Source: Protoeuglena noctilucae (lineage: Eukaryota; Chlorophyta; Pedinophyceae; Marsupiomonadales; Marsupiomonadaceae). From it: DNA of 64,000 bases. Below, one piece after another: positions 22,044-33,456 of this stretch (position 1 is the first letter of the stretch; the number at the start of each line of letters is the position of its first letter). Where the stretch lies: positions 930,001 through 994,000 of the forward strand of contig OY253671.1 of assembly GCA_958009085.1 (NCBI GenBank), written 5' to 3'. Made by a program: the position numbers and the translations under genes. The notes beneath the pieces are model-generated. The model made no database searches and was not told the DNA's origin. It saw only the letters and a program-made list of their open reading frames with translations.

Positions 22044-24211
22044 ATGATTGCCGCAGACTGCGGACCCGCAAGCACCTCCGGCGCGGCTCATACCCACGGT
22101 CAGTATATGCCGTTTTTCGTCACTCTCGGGTCCCACGCGTATCTCGTCAAGTCCTCCGTGAGTTCCCTGGACGAGCTCGAGAACTTGTACATCGGCGCGT
22201 TCCACATGGGGAGTTGGCGCCGCTACCTCAAGCGGCGGACCAAGGACGGCTTCCCGATCCGCCCGGCCTTGTTCGCCGTGTTCGTGGACGGCTTGCCGGG
22301 GGTGCCCACGGTGGGGGGACCGCTGGACGAGCCGTGCGGGGAGTGGCGGCAGCTCCAACACATAAGCGAGCTGCACGAGGGGTGCGTGGTGACGCCCATG
22401 CACCTCGCCTGGCGCGCCATCGCGAGGGTCAGGTGTGTGGCCGCGCTCGTGGGCACTCCAGACTGGTGGCACTCAAGACTGGTGGGCGTGCTGGCCATAC
22501 CTTGTCTGGCTCGTGCAGCCCTGCAACCGTGCTGCTGCGCCCCTCTGCAGCATCGAGCGGGGGAAGGACGCCCGGCGGCCGTGTCATCACATCCGCGGCC
22601 CCCAGTCCAGCTTGGAGAGACTGACGCAAAACTTGCGCATCTTCCTCAACGAGCCCAACTCGTCGTTCCTGGCGCGCACGTGGTCCCAGCTGGTGCTGGC
22701 CGCCATCCTCGTCTCGTCCTTCAGCTTCGTCATCAGCACCCTCCCGCAGTATTACTCCGGGTCAGGTGACTACGCTGAGCGGGGCGCATGCATGTCCACA
22801 CTGCGCGATGACGAACACAGCATGCTGAGTCCCAGCGGGCGTCCGTGCGTCTGCAGTGGGTTGCTCCAACTCCGCCTTCTCTTACATCGAAGTCACGTGC
22901 ATCGCCTTCTTCACCCTGGAGTATGCGCTGAGGATCCTGGTGTCCCCCAACCCCGCCATGTTTGTCATACAGCCCATGAACCTGATCGACCTGGCCGCGG
23001 TAAGGCATGGCTCTGGCTCGCTCTGGGCAGCCAGTCTTGCGCCGTGTCGGACAGGGCAGCCACGGAACGCGTCGGCTCCGTCGCCGCCTCAGATCCTGCC
23101 CTTTTACATCACCATCGGCCTGCCCTGCAACTCCGGCGTCCCCGGCCTTCAGTTCCTGCGTATCCTGCGTTTGATGCGCGTCTTCCGCCTCTTCCGCGTC
23201 TCCCGGGGCACCCTGACCATCCTGACCGAGACCATCGTGCAGTCGGCGCACCCCATCTGGATCCTCATATTCATGCTCAGCATGCTCGTGGCCGTCGCGG
23301 GGTCCATCACGTGGTACACGGAGGCCACGGATTTCGACGAGGTCGCCGAGCAGTGGCTGCGGCAGAACGGTGAGCTGCAGTGTTGCAGAAGGGGCCACGC
23401 CACGTGCGCCGCTCCGCCAGCGACGCACGCCCCGCTCGTGCCTGCAGGCTACCGCTGCCCTGCCGAGTGCCCGAGCGACCCGCGGGAGTTCCTGAATGGG
23501 ATGTGGAGCGACTGCACTGCCCCTGGAGACACGGTCACCCTGATCCTCGGCACCAAGGTGTCGAGCAGCTGCGAGACAAACATGGAGCCGTCGCCCTTCA
23601 ACTCCATCCTCCAGTCCCTGGTGAGGCAGTGCGGGCTGATTGCGCTACTCTCGGTCATCTTGGGAAGTCATGCCTGAGATGTGAGCGAGGGGGGAAGCGC
23701 CGCCCTTGCAGTGGTGGGCGCTCGTGACGTGCACGACGGTGGGGTACGGGGACATCGTGCCAGTCACGCCCCTCGGGAAGTTCTTCGGGTCGCTCACGAT
23801 GCTCACGGGCCTCCTGGTCATCTCGCTGCCCGTATCAGGCAAGTCCCGTGGTGCTCCCGCGGCGGAGGCTGTGACACGGCGGTAGTTCTCGCGGCACAAA
23901 GCGACTCCGCTGCCCCTCTGCAGTGGTGGGAACTCGATTCATGGAACTGTACACCAAGCAGGGGGGCCACACCACCAAGGCCCTGCGCAACTTGGAGATG
24001 GAGATGGAGCCGGATGAGCAGTGGCTCCCGCGACGGCCGGGATCCGTCGGGCGGTCCAGGTGAGAGCCAGGTGGTCCGGCGCAGAGGACGTGCCTGGAAG
24101 GAGTGTTCTCGCATCGACGCGGCCCCCTCACGCTCCCTGGGCTGCAGCTGCACGAGCGACAACTTGTCGGTCTGCGAGGAGAGGCTCGCCCGGCGCACCG
24201 CGAAGTACTGA
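22044..24211 (+). CDS. voltage-gated potassium channel (Kv-type, six transmembrane)
   Basis: Eight exons (22044-22432, 22551-22765, 22857-22999, 23093-23369, 23448-23620, 23712-23838, 23924-24059, 24148-24211) give 507 residues. S1 is in exon 2 ([19 protein letters not shown]), S2-S3 in exon 3, and S4 near residue 270 reads [16 protein letters not shown], with an Arg every third position. The selectivity filter at residues 408-413 is TVGYGD, so it should be K+-selective. S6 ends in [12 protein letters not shown], with the PxV bend of Kv channels. The 160-residue N-terminus is not a recognisable BTB/T1 domain, and no cyclic-nucleotide-binding domain follows S6. That favours an animal/protist-type Kv over the plant AKT/KAT type. 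The loop between S5 and the filter is long and Cys-containing. Intron 6 has a perfect GC donor (CAG/GCAAGT), required to restore the S6 motif. The last short exon is less certain; without it the frame stops just after 24059. Confidence 0.87.
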
Positions 24212-24953
24212 TGATCAACTGCGCTATCTGGGGTTCGCCGATATGTTTTCTTTGCAGTAGGGATAGAACCTTGACTGGCAAGACTGGGAGGCCTTGACGA
24301 CATGCGCACGATTCGCGCACGACCAGACGCGATTGAAAGACAGCGCGTCGCGGCACCTTCGTCCCCTGGCTGGCCGTCCCTGCGAAGATGTCGCTGCATA
24401 CTTTGGCCGCAGCGCGCCTGGCGCCTGCGATTGCCCAGCGAACAGCGTCATTGCGAGGTTCAGTCCGATTGGCGGCCGCGCGGGATGACGCGCCCGCCCC
24501 CAGGTGATTGGGGCCTAGCCTTCGCTGCCCGGCCAATCGCACGCCCGATTCCCACGTATGGGCCTTCTTGCGAGCTCTTTGCGGTGTCGTTTGCCTGGAT
24601 ATGTTGCCCGGGGGCTTCCCGGGCCGTTGCCTGGCGCTCTGGGGCGGCCCCGGGGCACGGAGACATGAAATCACCTTGCCGGGTCTTTTGTGGTGGGCCG
24701 CACGCCGGACCATGGGTGATCCACGCATCCTTTGATCGCCCAGACGTGGACGCGAGGTCCCATGCGCGCATCGGGAGGATCTGCGGCGCTTCCGCCCCCT
24801 CTCTCTGACCGCTTAGTTTCCGTGGGCCGTCTGGTGCACACCCGGGCTTTCTTGGTCCCAACTTTGTGTCTTGCAAAGTGAAGCAAAGTCCGCGTCTGTC
24901 GGCGGGCCTGTCCTCCGATCGTGCGCCCGGGCGTGAGCGAAATAGCTGCGCAG
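24212..24953. promoter_or_regulatory. intergenic region upstream of pyruvate kinase
   Basis: This 742-nt gap lies between the K+ channel stop and the pyruvate kinase start and should hold the channel 3' UTR and the kinase promoter. Open frames here on either strand lack protein-like composition. Nothing else is recognised. Confidence 0.35.
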
Positions 24954-27944
24954 ATGGTAACTGTCGCAAGGGCTCCGCTTTCCGAGCCTCCGCGGAGTTC
25001 CGGTGTCGTTCCTGCGTTTTCCCGTGCTTTGTGCGTGCAAGACATGCCCACACTGCGCCCCGAGCCCCCCGTGCCCCGCAGGGCGCGCGACGTGGTCGCC
25101 GCTGCCGCAGCCATCCCGCCGGCCGCGCCCGTGGTGCCCCCGATCCCGAAGCGGAAGTACTCTGCAGGTGCGTCGAATAGCTAGCGATCTTTCGCATGAC
25201 TCCGAGGTCCAGGCTTCGCGCCCCGTAGGACGCGAGGTGCCGAGACAACCAGGCAGCGAGACCCACCCCCAGCTGACTTCCGGTCCGCGTTCGCAGTGAG
25301 CGCCGAGGAGCTCGTTTCCGAACTGCTATCGACTACAGAGGCGCAGGCCCGCAAGACGAAGATCGTCTGCACCCTGGGCCCTGCCACGGGTGCGGGGAGC
25401 TGGCCTGGCAAGACGTGCCTGTTGCCGCTGCAGCCATGCCGTGCGCCGTCAGTATCTCGCACCCTCCCCTCCCGCAGCGTCCGCCGAGGGCATCCAGATG
25501 CTCGCCAGCGCCGGCATGAACGTGGCTCGCCTCAACATGTCCCACGGGTGCGTTGCCCTCGCTGCCATGGCTGATCACGGCGTCAGCCCCAAGCGCGACT
25601 CGGGCCATGGCAGCGTCACCCTGCACTTGCCTCGTCTCTGCCGCAGCGACCACACCTGGCACCGCATGGTGATCGACCTCATCAAGGCGTACAACAAGGC
25701 GCACCCCGAGGACGTCATCGCTATCCTGCTGGACACCAAGGGCCCTGAGGTGCGGTCCGGGGACGTCAAGACCCCCCTGCAGCTCAGCGAGGGCGACAAG
25801 CTCACCTTCACCTGCCGGGTCGGGGCGGACGGGGACGGCAACATGGTGTCGGTCAACTACGACGACTTTGTGCACGACGTGGCCATCGGGGACGTCATCC
25901 TCGTCGATGGCGGCATCATGTCGTTCAGGGTCGACTCAAAGGTGACCGCAGGGGCCACTGGCTCGCTCAGGCCAAACGACCTCGCGTCGCTCCATGCCTG
26001 TGCCTCGCGTTGAGGTGGCTTGTGTTTGAACGGCACCCGAGCCTCTGCGCCTCGCTCGCAATGCCCGCAGACGGACGCCGACGTGCGGTGCACCGTGGTG
26101 GACGGAGGGGAGATGAAGTCGCGCCGGCACCTCAACATCCGCGGCAAGAGCGCCTCGCTCCCATCCATCACCGAAAAGGACTGGGACGACATTCGATTCG
26201 GCGTCGAGAACGACGTCGACTTCTTCGCCCTGAGGTGCGTGCGCACCCGCGCCCCGCCCCGATGCCCCACGCATGCCTTGCGGGCCAGGCTACGACATCA
26301 ACTCGCCCCCGCCCTCGGCCGCAGCTTCGTGAAGGACGGGGAGGTGGTCCGGAAGCTGAAGACGTGGCTGCGCGAGAACAACTCGAACGTGCAGGTCATC
26401 TCGAAGGTGGAGTCCGCTGACTCGGTGCAGAACCTGGAGGGCATCCTCGATGAGAGCGACGGGGCCATGGTGGCACGGGGGGACCTGGGGGCCGAGCTGC
26501 CGGTCGAGAAGGCGAGGACGGCGACGCGGGGCGGTCGCTTGCAAGCGCTGTCGTCAGCGGGATGCGGGTTGGTCGGGATGCGGTGCCTGGGTGCGGACGC
26601 GCTCGGCTGCCTCGCACGCAGGTGCCCTTCTGGCAGTCCCAGATCGTGCAGGGGTGCCGCAAGCGGGGCAAACCCGTGATCGTGGCGACCAACATGCTCG
26701 AGTCGATGATCACCAACCCCACCCCGACGCGGGCCGAGGTTTCTGACATCTCCATCGCCACGCGCGAGGGCGCCGATGCCGTGATGCTGTCGGGGGAGAC
26801 GGCGTACGGCAAGTTCCCGGCCAAGTCGGTGCAGGTGACGAGCGATACGCGAGGGCCCCGCGCGATGGCCGGCGATGGTGGCAACGTGACACGCGGGGAT
26901 GGGCACACCGATCAGTCCCCGTAGCATCAATCCGACCCGTTTGCATGGCCAGGCTGTCTTCGCCCATACCTCAAAGCCGGCGTTGGGGTTTCTCCCCGCA
27001 GGTCATGGGCACGGTCGCGAGCCGCACGGAGCGTGCCATGCGCGCCCAGGTGGGCACGCGCAGGTACGGCTCTGAGGAGGCCAAGCCGATCACGTGGATC
27101 CAGCAGCCGGAGGGGTCCACGCCGTCCATCTCGGAGATGTTCGCCTTCCACGCCACCACCATGGCCAACACCCTCAACTGCCCCATCCTGGTCTTCTCCC
27201 GCCACGGCAACATGCCCGCCCTCCTCTCACACTACAGGTGGGCACCAGAGCAATCCCAGGCCCGCTAAGGTTCTGCAAGTGCTCGGGGCAGGACCTCGAG
27301 GTCAGCACCACCTCCCGCCACTCGCTTGGCGCTGCGTTGGGCCCGCGCGTGTACGGACTGGCGATTGAACCGTGCCACCGCGCCCCTCGCTCCCCCAGGC
27401 CCAACAACTACATCTACTGCTTCACGGACAACCCCATGGTGCAGCGGCGCCTGGCCCTGTACCACGGCGTGCGGGCCAAGACGATTGTGATTGAGGACGA
27501 CGCAGACCGGGTCATCGACGCGGCGCTGGCCAAGCTGGTGGAGGGCGGACACGTCAAGCCGGGGACCCAGGCGAGTGGAGCAATGCGGTGTGACTGACAG
27601 TAGCTGCTGATGCACATGCCACTGCTGCCACTGCTGCCACTCTTGAGCTCCGCATCGACACTCATACAGCTCCGGAGCCCTGACCTGCCACTCTTAAGCC
27701 CGTCCATGCGCCATTCACATGCGCCCCCCGCTGCGTCGCGCCGTCGCAGATTGCGGTCGTGCGTGGTGGCCGCAAGCCCATCTGGCGCTCGAACGCGACG
27801 CACGCGATTCAGGTGCGCGTGGTGCCGGAGGTCAAGTCCACCAAGGTCGGTCTCAAGGTGCAGCCGGGGCCCAAGACGATCGAGGACCCCTCTCTCATGT
27901 TCACCTCGGTGGCTGGGTCCATCGACGCGGACAAGGACGAGTGA
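24954..27944 (+). CDS. pyruvate kinase, probably plastidial
   Basis: Ten exons (24954-25167, 25297-25389, 25478-25547, 25647-25941, 26071-26234, 26325-26511, 26622-26834, 27002-27237, 27399-27570, 27750-27944) give 612 residues. It converts phosphoenolpyruvate and ADP to pyruvate and ATP. Visible signatures are [36 protein letters not shown], the catalytic-lysine region VISKVES, NMLESMI and [12 protein letters not shown], with a complete C-terminal domain. About 85 residues rich in Ala, Pro and Arg precede the catalytic core. This looks like a plastid transit peptide, consistent with the plastid fatty-acid-supplying enzyme; targeting is inferred. The in-frame ATG at 25044 is an alternative start that would shorten the extension by 30 residues. 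Introns 6 and 9 have GC donors (26512, 27571). Confidence 0.92.
27618..27640. repeat. short tandem repeat, 9-mer unit
   Basis: Within the last pyruvate kinase intron, the unit ccactgctg is repeated about 2.5 times. It is a simple repeat with no evident function. Confidence 0.6.
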
Positions 27945-27972
27945 TGGACGAGAAAGGACTGTGCCAAAGCAG

Positions 27973-27977
27973 TGTAA
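27973..27977 (+). promoter_or_regulatory. possible TGTAA polyadenylation signal
   Basis: TGTAA lies 29 nt after the pyruvate kinase stop codon. In chlorophyte algae UGUAA replaces AAUAAA as the poly(A) signal. It is a single pentamer, so chance occurrence is possible. Confidence 0.3.
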
Positions 27978-28174
27978 TGCCGGATGGCGTTAAGTCGATG
28001 CCCAAGCGGCCTGTGTTGATTGGCGGGAAGCAGCATGGCCGCCTCTGTTCAAAATCTGGCACACGGGACTGCCAGAGCTCCCATTGAACGATGTCTCATC
28101 GTACGGTCAGCAGGGCCGCGCTTGAGCCCCAGCGCAGCGGGACTCGTGCGCGTTAACAACACAACGAACGATGC

Positions 28175-30813
28175 TCATGCGTCTCCGGCCCCTTCCCCAT
28201 CCTTGCCCTCCTTCTTCTTGGCTCGTCGCTTGGCGTTCTTCGATGCGGCCTTGGACGCGGGCTCGGCGGGCGCGAACCCCACGGGGAGCGCCCGGCCGCC
28301 CTTGGGCTGGAACGCGGACCCTTTGGCCGCAGTGACCCTGGCCCCCTGGTCCTTTGTCGGGTCTGCGTCGGGCGCAGGAGCTGTGCAGAGAGACGTCAGT
28401 GAGGCAGCAGTGCAGGGAGAAGTGAGTGCTGGCAGCAGTGCAGGCTACACGAGGCGCAACGCAATACAACGAAGCGCCGCGCGGCACAGCCGGCACCCAC
28501 CGAAGCCGAGCGTGGGGATCGTAGTGGGACTGGCGCCCGGCACACCCGCGCCCTCCCGGCCGCGTAAGTGGGGGGGGATGTAGCCCTTGCCGGGACCCAC
28601 CGCGGGCGCCGGGGCGGGCGCGGGAGCGTCGGCGGCGGGTGCCGCCTTGGCGCGCTGCCCCGGGGGAGTGGCCGGGCGGTCGGGGAATGCCCCGGCCGGG
28701 CTAGGCCGCCACCGCGCCTCGTAGAGCACCGGCACGGGAACGTGCTGCAGCTCCTCTCCCGTGTACTTGATGATGCGGAACCCGTTGTCCACTCGCAGCC
28801 GCGGGGTCGTGATGGCCGTGAGCACGGCGCGCCCGCACGGCGACCAGTCGAGCGTGACGCTGGGGCACCGCGTCTCGCCCACGCGCTTGCACTTGCCGTC
28901 GGCCTTCTTGTCGTAGAAGAAGATGTCCCCGGGGAGGTTGCCGAAGCCCGCCATGGCCAGGAAGCGAGAGTGGGGGCTCCAGCGCACTGCGGGCAGGCCG
29001 CCGACGGTGGTGTTGCTGTGATGGCAAGCGCAGGTGGCAGAGTGGCGGTTGTTCATGGGAGCAAAGCGACCAAGCACAGGAAGGGCTCTTATTGCAGCAA
29101 GGGAGCGTGCGCTGCCCGCGTGCACTCGCCCAGGTTGACTGGCAGTGTCCCAAAGTCGAAGATGGGCTTGCACTTGTAGTCGAAGAGGATCGCCTTGGCC
29201 GGCATGAAGCCGTGGATGACGACGAAGTACTCCCCGTTCGGCGCCCACGCCACGTCGTAAACCGGGCCCTCCTTGGCCAGCGGCACGGGGCCGTCATTCG
29301 CCCCGTCCAGAGACATGAAGTACACGTTCTGCTTGCCGTAATACGACTGGTTGCTCTTGTCCACGTCCTGTGCCGCCATCAGCACCAGCGACGTGCCGCG
29401 GCTGTTCTGCGGGCAACACATCGTGCGGGGGGCTTGCGCGACTGCTGGGGGCGGACGGCACACGCAGCGCTGCTACGCATGACCCCCCTCGCACCCAATG
29501 GAAATTCATGTTCTGAGCGCCCATGAGCGACCGAGAGGACATGGCCTGCGGGGGATCCCGAGAGTCCACGCCCGCATCCGGCAGCCGAGCCACGTCGTAG
29601 AGCGCCGCCCGCCCGGGGTTGCCCTTCTTCTCGGGCACTGCGACGGAGGGCTCATGTGGCAGATGCAGCAACGGCGCATGCCCAGTGGATGCTCCTGCAT
29701 GGCGCCGCAGCCGGGTGGCTCACCAAAGGCCGCGATGTGGGCCCCCGTCGGCGCTAGGCCGCTCCCCGCCAGCCCCTGGAGCGGCAGCTTCTTGGAGAGT
29801 GTGAACTGGGTGCCCTGCACCGCGTAGATGTTTACGAGATTGGCGACGGCGTGCGCCGCGACGGTCTCACTGTGGAATGGTGGGGAAGGGGACGGGGAGG
29901 GTCATGCATGGGTACGAAGAGCGAGGGCGGTCCGCGTGAACAACACAGCTGCTCACAGCCCGCAATGCACCTGTCAGAGAACTGCATCGCTGGCCACGCG
30001 TCCTTGGACGCCGTCTTCTGAGACAGCTCCAGGACGGGGGACTTGCTGGCGAGCGCCCGCACGGTGAGGTTGCGGTCGCTGCTACCCTCCTTGGCCTTGC
30101 GCCACGTGGTGAGGAAGGTGGAGCGGGGCGACAGAGAGAGGAGGGCGACGTCAGGGACGTCGATCTCGTACAGCTGCGGGGGAGATTGGTGGGCACCAGG
30201 TTGGGTGGGCACGGAGTGGCTGCGTGGCAGTGCTCTCTGAAGCCTGACGCTGCGCCGCTGGTCTCACAAGCGTCTCCGACTCCGCCGCATACACAGTGAC
30301 GACTTCCCGGCCCGCTACGGCCAGCAGGGAGCCGTCTTGAGAGAAGCAGAACGGCCCATCGGCCGCCTGGAACCCTGCGAGGGCGCACAGCCATCAAACA
30401 CATTCAGCGATGATGGAAAGGCCGAGAGAGCAAAACGAAGGAGCTAGGTGCCTCGCGTCCTCACCCGTCGGCGCAGTCTTCTGCTCAAACGGGCTCCTCC
30501 CGCTGTACAGCGCCGTGTCCCCGTCCTGCCGCACTGCGTGCACATCTCGAGCCGATTGTCCCCCGGATGGAGCCCATTTCCAGCAACAATAACAATTGAA
30601 TCCACAGCGCGCCTGATGAGTGTACCACTCATCGGGCAGGCAGGGTGCAGGAAGAAGCAGGCGGCACTGATCTGACGCGATTGCTTGCGTGGGTCTCCGC
30701 GCGGGAGCGACTCTCCGGCTCCACACCTTCATCGCACAACGCGCCTCGCACCGCGGCAAAGCGAATGGGCGCCGCTTACCCAAGATCTTGCACACGGGCT
30801 GCGGCGCCGCCAT
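28175..30813 (-). CDS. EIF2A: eukaryotic translation initiation factor 2A
   Basis: Nine exons (30813-30780, 30533-30465, 30374-30268, 30173-29971, 29869-29724, 29637-29495, 29406-29130, 28986-28501, 28380-28175) give 556 residues, close to the usual 580. eIF2A is a monomeric WD-propeller factor that can deliver initiator tRNA in GTP-independent, often stress-linked, initiation. The propeller is clear from FCFSQDGSLLAVAG, the family-typical VHGFMPAKA-like FVVIHGFMPAKAILFDYK, PIFDFGT, LAMAGFGNLPGD and TPRLRVDNGF. It is followed by a Pro/Ala linker with YIPPHLRG and a Lys-rich C-terminus. Restoring the conserved FDFGT...VRWSP junction requires a GC donor at 29129 and the acceptor before 28986. 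It is tandem with the sterol methyltransferase gene upstream on the same strand. Confidence 0.92.
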
Positions 30814-31173
30814 CCCGCGCCTAAAACCGGACTCCCGCGCGAGGGACTCTCGCAGGCTCTTCCCAAGGTCTCTGTTGGGCTCGCGGAGGGAATGACAGCG
30901 CGCAGGCGGGCTTAAGAACCTCAAATGAAGCGGCGGTGTGCGTGACCTGCTCTGAGAGCGTGGAACTCGTCACCAAGTGGTTCGCGGCCGCTTCAATGTG
31001 GCTAACGCATGCTGGACTGGCGAGCAGGGAGCGATAGCCAGCGCTCCTGCCCAGCGCACGCGCCGACCGTGCTGCACGATTCGGGCGCCGACAAGGAAAG
31101 GGACCGCGGGTGCTAAATCGATCGGCCCCAGGCAAGAGAGAGTCGCACCCCAGCTTTCCTACCGGACCGCCCT
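30814..31173. other. intergenic region between SMT stop and eIF2A start
   Basis: This 360-nt gap should hold the SMT 3' UTR and the eIF2A promoter and 5' UTR. No other feature is supported. Confidence 0.4.
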
Positions 31174-33186
31174 TCACAGGGGCTTCTCGCAGATGATGAG
31201 CTGCATGGGCGAGAAGATGCCCGTCTCCCCGCCGCGCACGAGCCAGTAGGCGACGTTGACGAGCATGTCGTGGGCCTCCTTGACGCCCGGGCCGAGGATC
31301 CGCAGGCTCGTGAGGCTGTTAACGATGGTGGCGTTGATGAAGTGCTGGACGCGGTTCACGGCCAGGCGCGCCGTCCAGCGCGTGCAGGGGGGCGTGCCCG
31401 CCGTCGCCATGTCGACGGAGAGGACGACCTTGAAGCCCACGTTCTTGGCGGCCTGCTCGGCCTGGCGCCGCGTGCGCATGTCGGGCAGGCCGTTGCCGCG
31501 GTTGATCTCGTCGATGATCTTGACGTGCTCCTCGTTGGTCGCGTCGTAGAGGTCCGTCGCCACCCACTCGTACGTCACGAACCGACGCCCCTTCTTCAGC
31601 ACGCGGAAGATCTCGCCGTACACGTCCTCCAGGCGCTGGGCGTGGCACGTGGCCTCAATGGCGTACGCCGCGTCGAACGACTGCGCGGAGCGACGAGGAG
31701 ATCTATCATTGCCTCGGCTCGGCAAGAGAGCGGAGAGGCAGTGGCGGCCGCCGGGGGCCAAAGCACGGCCCGGGCACTCGCCTCGTCGGGGAAGGGCATG
31801 TTGAGGAAGTTGCCCTGGACGACATCGGTGATCTTCTCCACGCCCACGGCCGCGTTGTGCTTCTTGGCGCGCTCCACCTGGTAGTTGTTGATGGTGATGC
31901 CCGTCACCTTGGCCCCCGTCCTCGACGCGATACGCCGCATGGGCCCGCCCACGCCGCAGCCGCTGTCCAGCACGCTCTCCCCCGGCATCACTTGCAGGCA
32001 CGCCGCCAGGTGCACCTCGTGCGCCACCTCGCTCGTGTGGTCGTCCTGCCCCACCAGCCTGCAGGGAGCGCGGGTCGGAGGCCTGATCAGATGGCGCCGG
32101 CCAGCCAGGGCGCGAACCCGCTGCTGTCGGCGCGCTGCGTTCTGCCGCACGACGCACCTCGGCGCGAAGTGGAAGGACTGGCCCCAACCCCACTCGTAGA
32201 TGTCCGTCACCAGGGAGTAGAAGGTGTCAACCAGGCCGGGCGTCTCGTCCTTGGCAATGATCCCCTGCGACGATGCTGCCAAAGGCCGTCGTTGGTCGGC
32301 GAACTATGGGGCCGATGGATCTTCAACGGGCATGCGAGTGAGTGCAGGATCTGTATCGCACGGCGTGCCGCACCTCGCTGACCTCCCCGTACGAGCTCAT
32401 GTACTTGGCGAACTCCTTGCCGGCGTCCTCGCCCTTGTAGCTGCCGCCGGACAGGCCGAACGACGATGGCGCGCCCTTCCTGCGGTGGCAAGTCGCTGCG
32501 ATGCTCGCGGCATCTGCAACGCCCCCCTGGATCCCAGGACCCGGCGACCGGCGCGCAGGCGAGCCAGCCCATCCTTTCCGCTCGCAACCGGCCAGGGGAC
32601 GTGGCCAGAAACGGCCGCAGCCGCCGACCCAAATCTCGAGCGCTTGTGGTCCCGGAAACGGCCTGGCCGTAGCGGCGCGATGCGCCCCCCCGGCCCCAGG
32701 AAGACGGCGCGCCACGCTTGGTACCCATCGCCGCTGACGGGAGTCTCGCCAAACAGCCATGCTGTCCTCTCCCGGACGAAAACTCCGTGGGGCCCCCCCG
32801 ACAGAGCAGCTGACGCATCCAGCGGCGCTGGGGATCCCTCACCTCGTCCCCACGAAATAACGCGCGAGCTGGATGGTGACGGCCGTCCCGGCCACCCCCG
32901 CGGTCACGAACCCGATGCGTTCCAACTGCCCGGCCTTCGACCACCGATCCTGCGGCCACGGCAGCGGCCCCGCGTAATAACATACCTTAAAGGCGTCCGC
33001 GGGTCCCCAGAGCATCCGCGCCAGCGTGCGGGGAGTCGTGGGCATCACTAAAGCTCGCCGCTCTCCCCCGATCCCGCGGTGATTCCGGCTCGGAGATCGC
33101 CACAGGTGGCGGGAGGCGGTCCTCACCTGCAGGTCCGCCACCTTGTCCATGATGACGTCCCGGACGCGCTCATAGGTGCTCGCCAT
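31174..33186 (-). CDS. SMT1: sterol C24-methyltransferase
   Basis: Six exons (33186-33127, 32949-32843, 32479-32383, 32264-32158, 32058-31782, 31680-31174) give about 384 residues. The enzyme transfers methyl from S-adenosylmethionine to C24 of cycloartenol-type sterols. Signatures in order are YEWGWGQSFHFA (sterol-binding region I), LDSGCGVGGPMR (AdoMet motif), AIEATCHA (region III), YEWVATDLYD and NGLPDMRT. A single hydrophobic segment near residue 35-50 (RIGFVTAGVAGTAVTIQLA) is a likely ER anchor, as in plant SMT1. The donor of intron 3 is ambiguous (GT at 32382 or at 32373), changing the length by three residues. Intron 5 uses a GC donor (31781), which restores the FPDE-SFDAAYAIEA junction. 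A near-perfect TATA box precedes the gene. Confidence 0.93.
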
Positions 33187-33231
33187 GGTGGGCCCCCCGT
33201 CGATGGCACCTACCCCTAGGTGAGAACAGGA

Positions 33232-33239
33232 TATTTATA
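33232..33239 (-). promoter_or_regulatory. TATA box of the sterol methyltransferase gene
   Basis: On the minus strand the sequence is TATAAATA, about 46 nt upstream of the SMT1 ATG at 33186, in a region otherwise very poor in A and T. A transcription start about 30 nt downstream would give a 5' UTR of roughly 15-20 nt. It is the clearest core promoter element in the window. Confidence 0.6.
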
Positions 33240-33456
33240 CGGTGCGGATGCGACGAGTCACACGCACGGCACAGTGACTGTCTGCGCGCGATCGCGCTGG
33301 GAGTGGCAATCGGTGCATGAAGAGTCTGGCGTGGCGTCGATCGCCAGCCAAGCAAGTTCTTGGGGCGACCCTGCGGCCAGACTGTGCTCCACTCCACTGC
33401 GGGGTCGTTGACGGTTCGAAGACGCCATCTGCGGCGGGCATCGTAGCGGAAACCAC

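Noticed and set aside
24460-25266. 268-codon minus-strand open frame at the pyruvate kinase 5' end
   Set aside because: It overlaps the transit-peptide exon in antisense and shows no coding signature; the plus-strand exon joins the kinase core in phase.
33400-33430. tRNA B-box-like ggttcgaa
   Set aside because: It is not followed by the CC of a B box, and no A box or acceptor stem can be formed around it.
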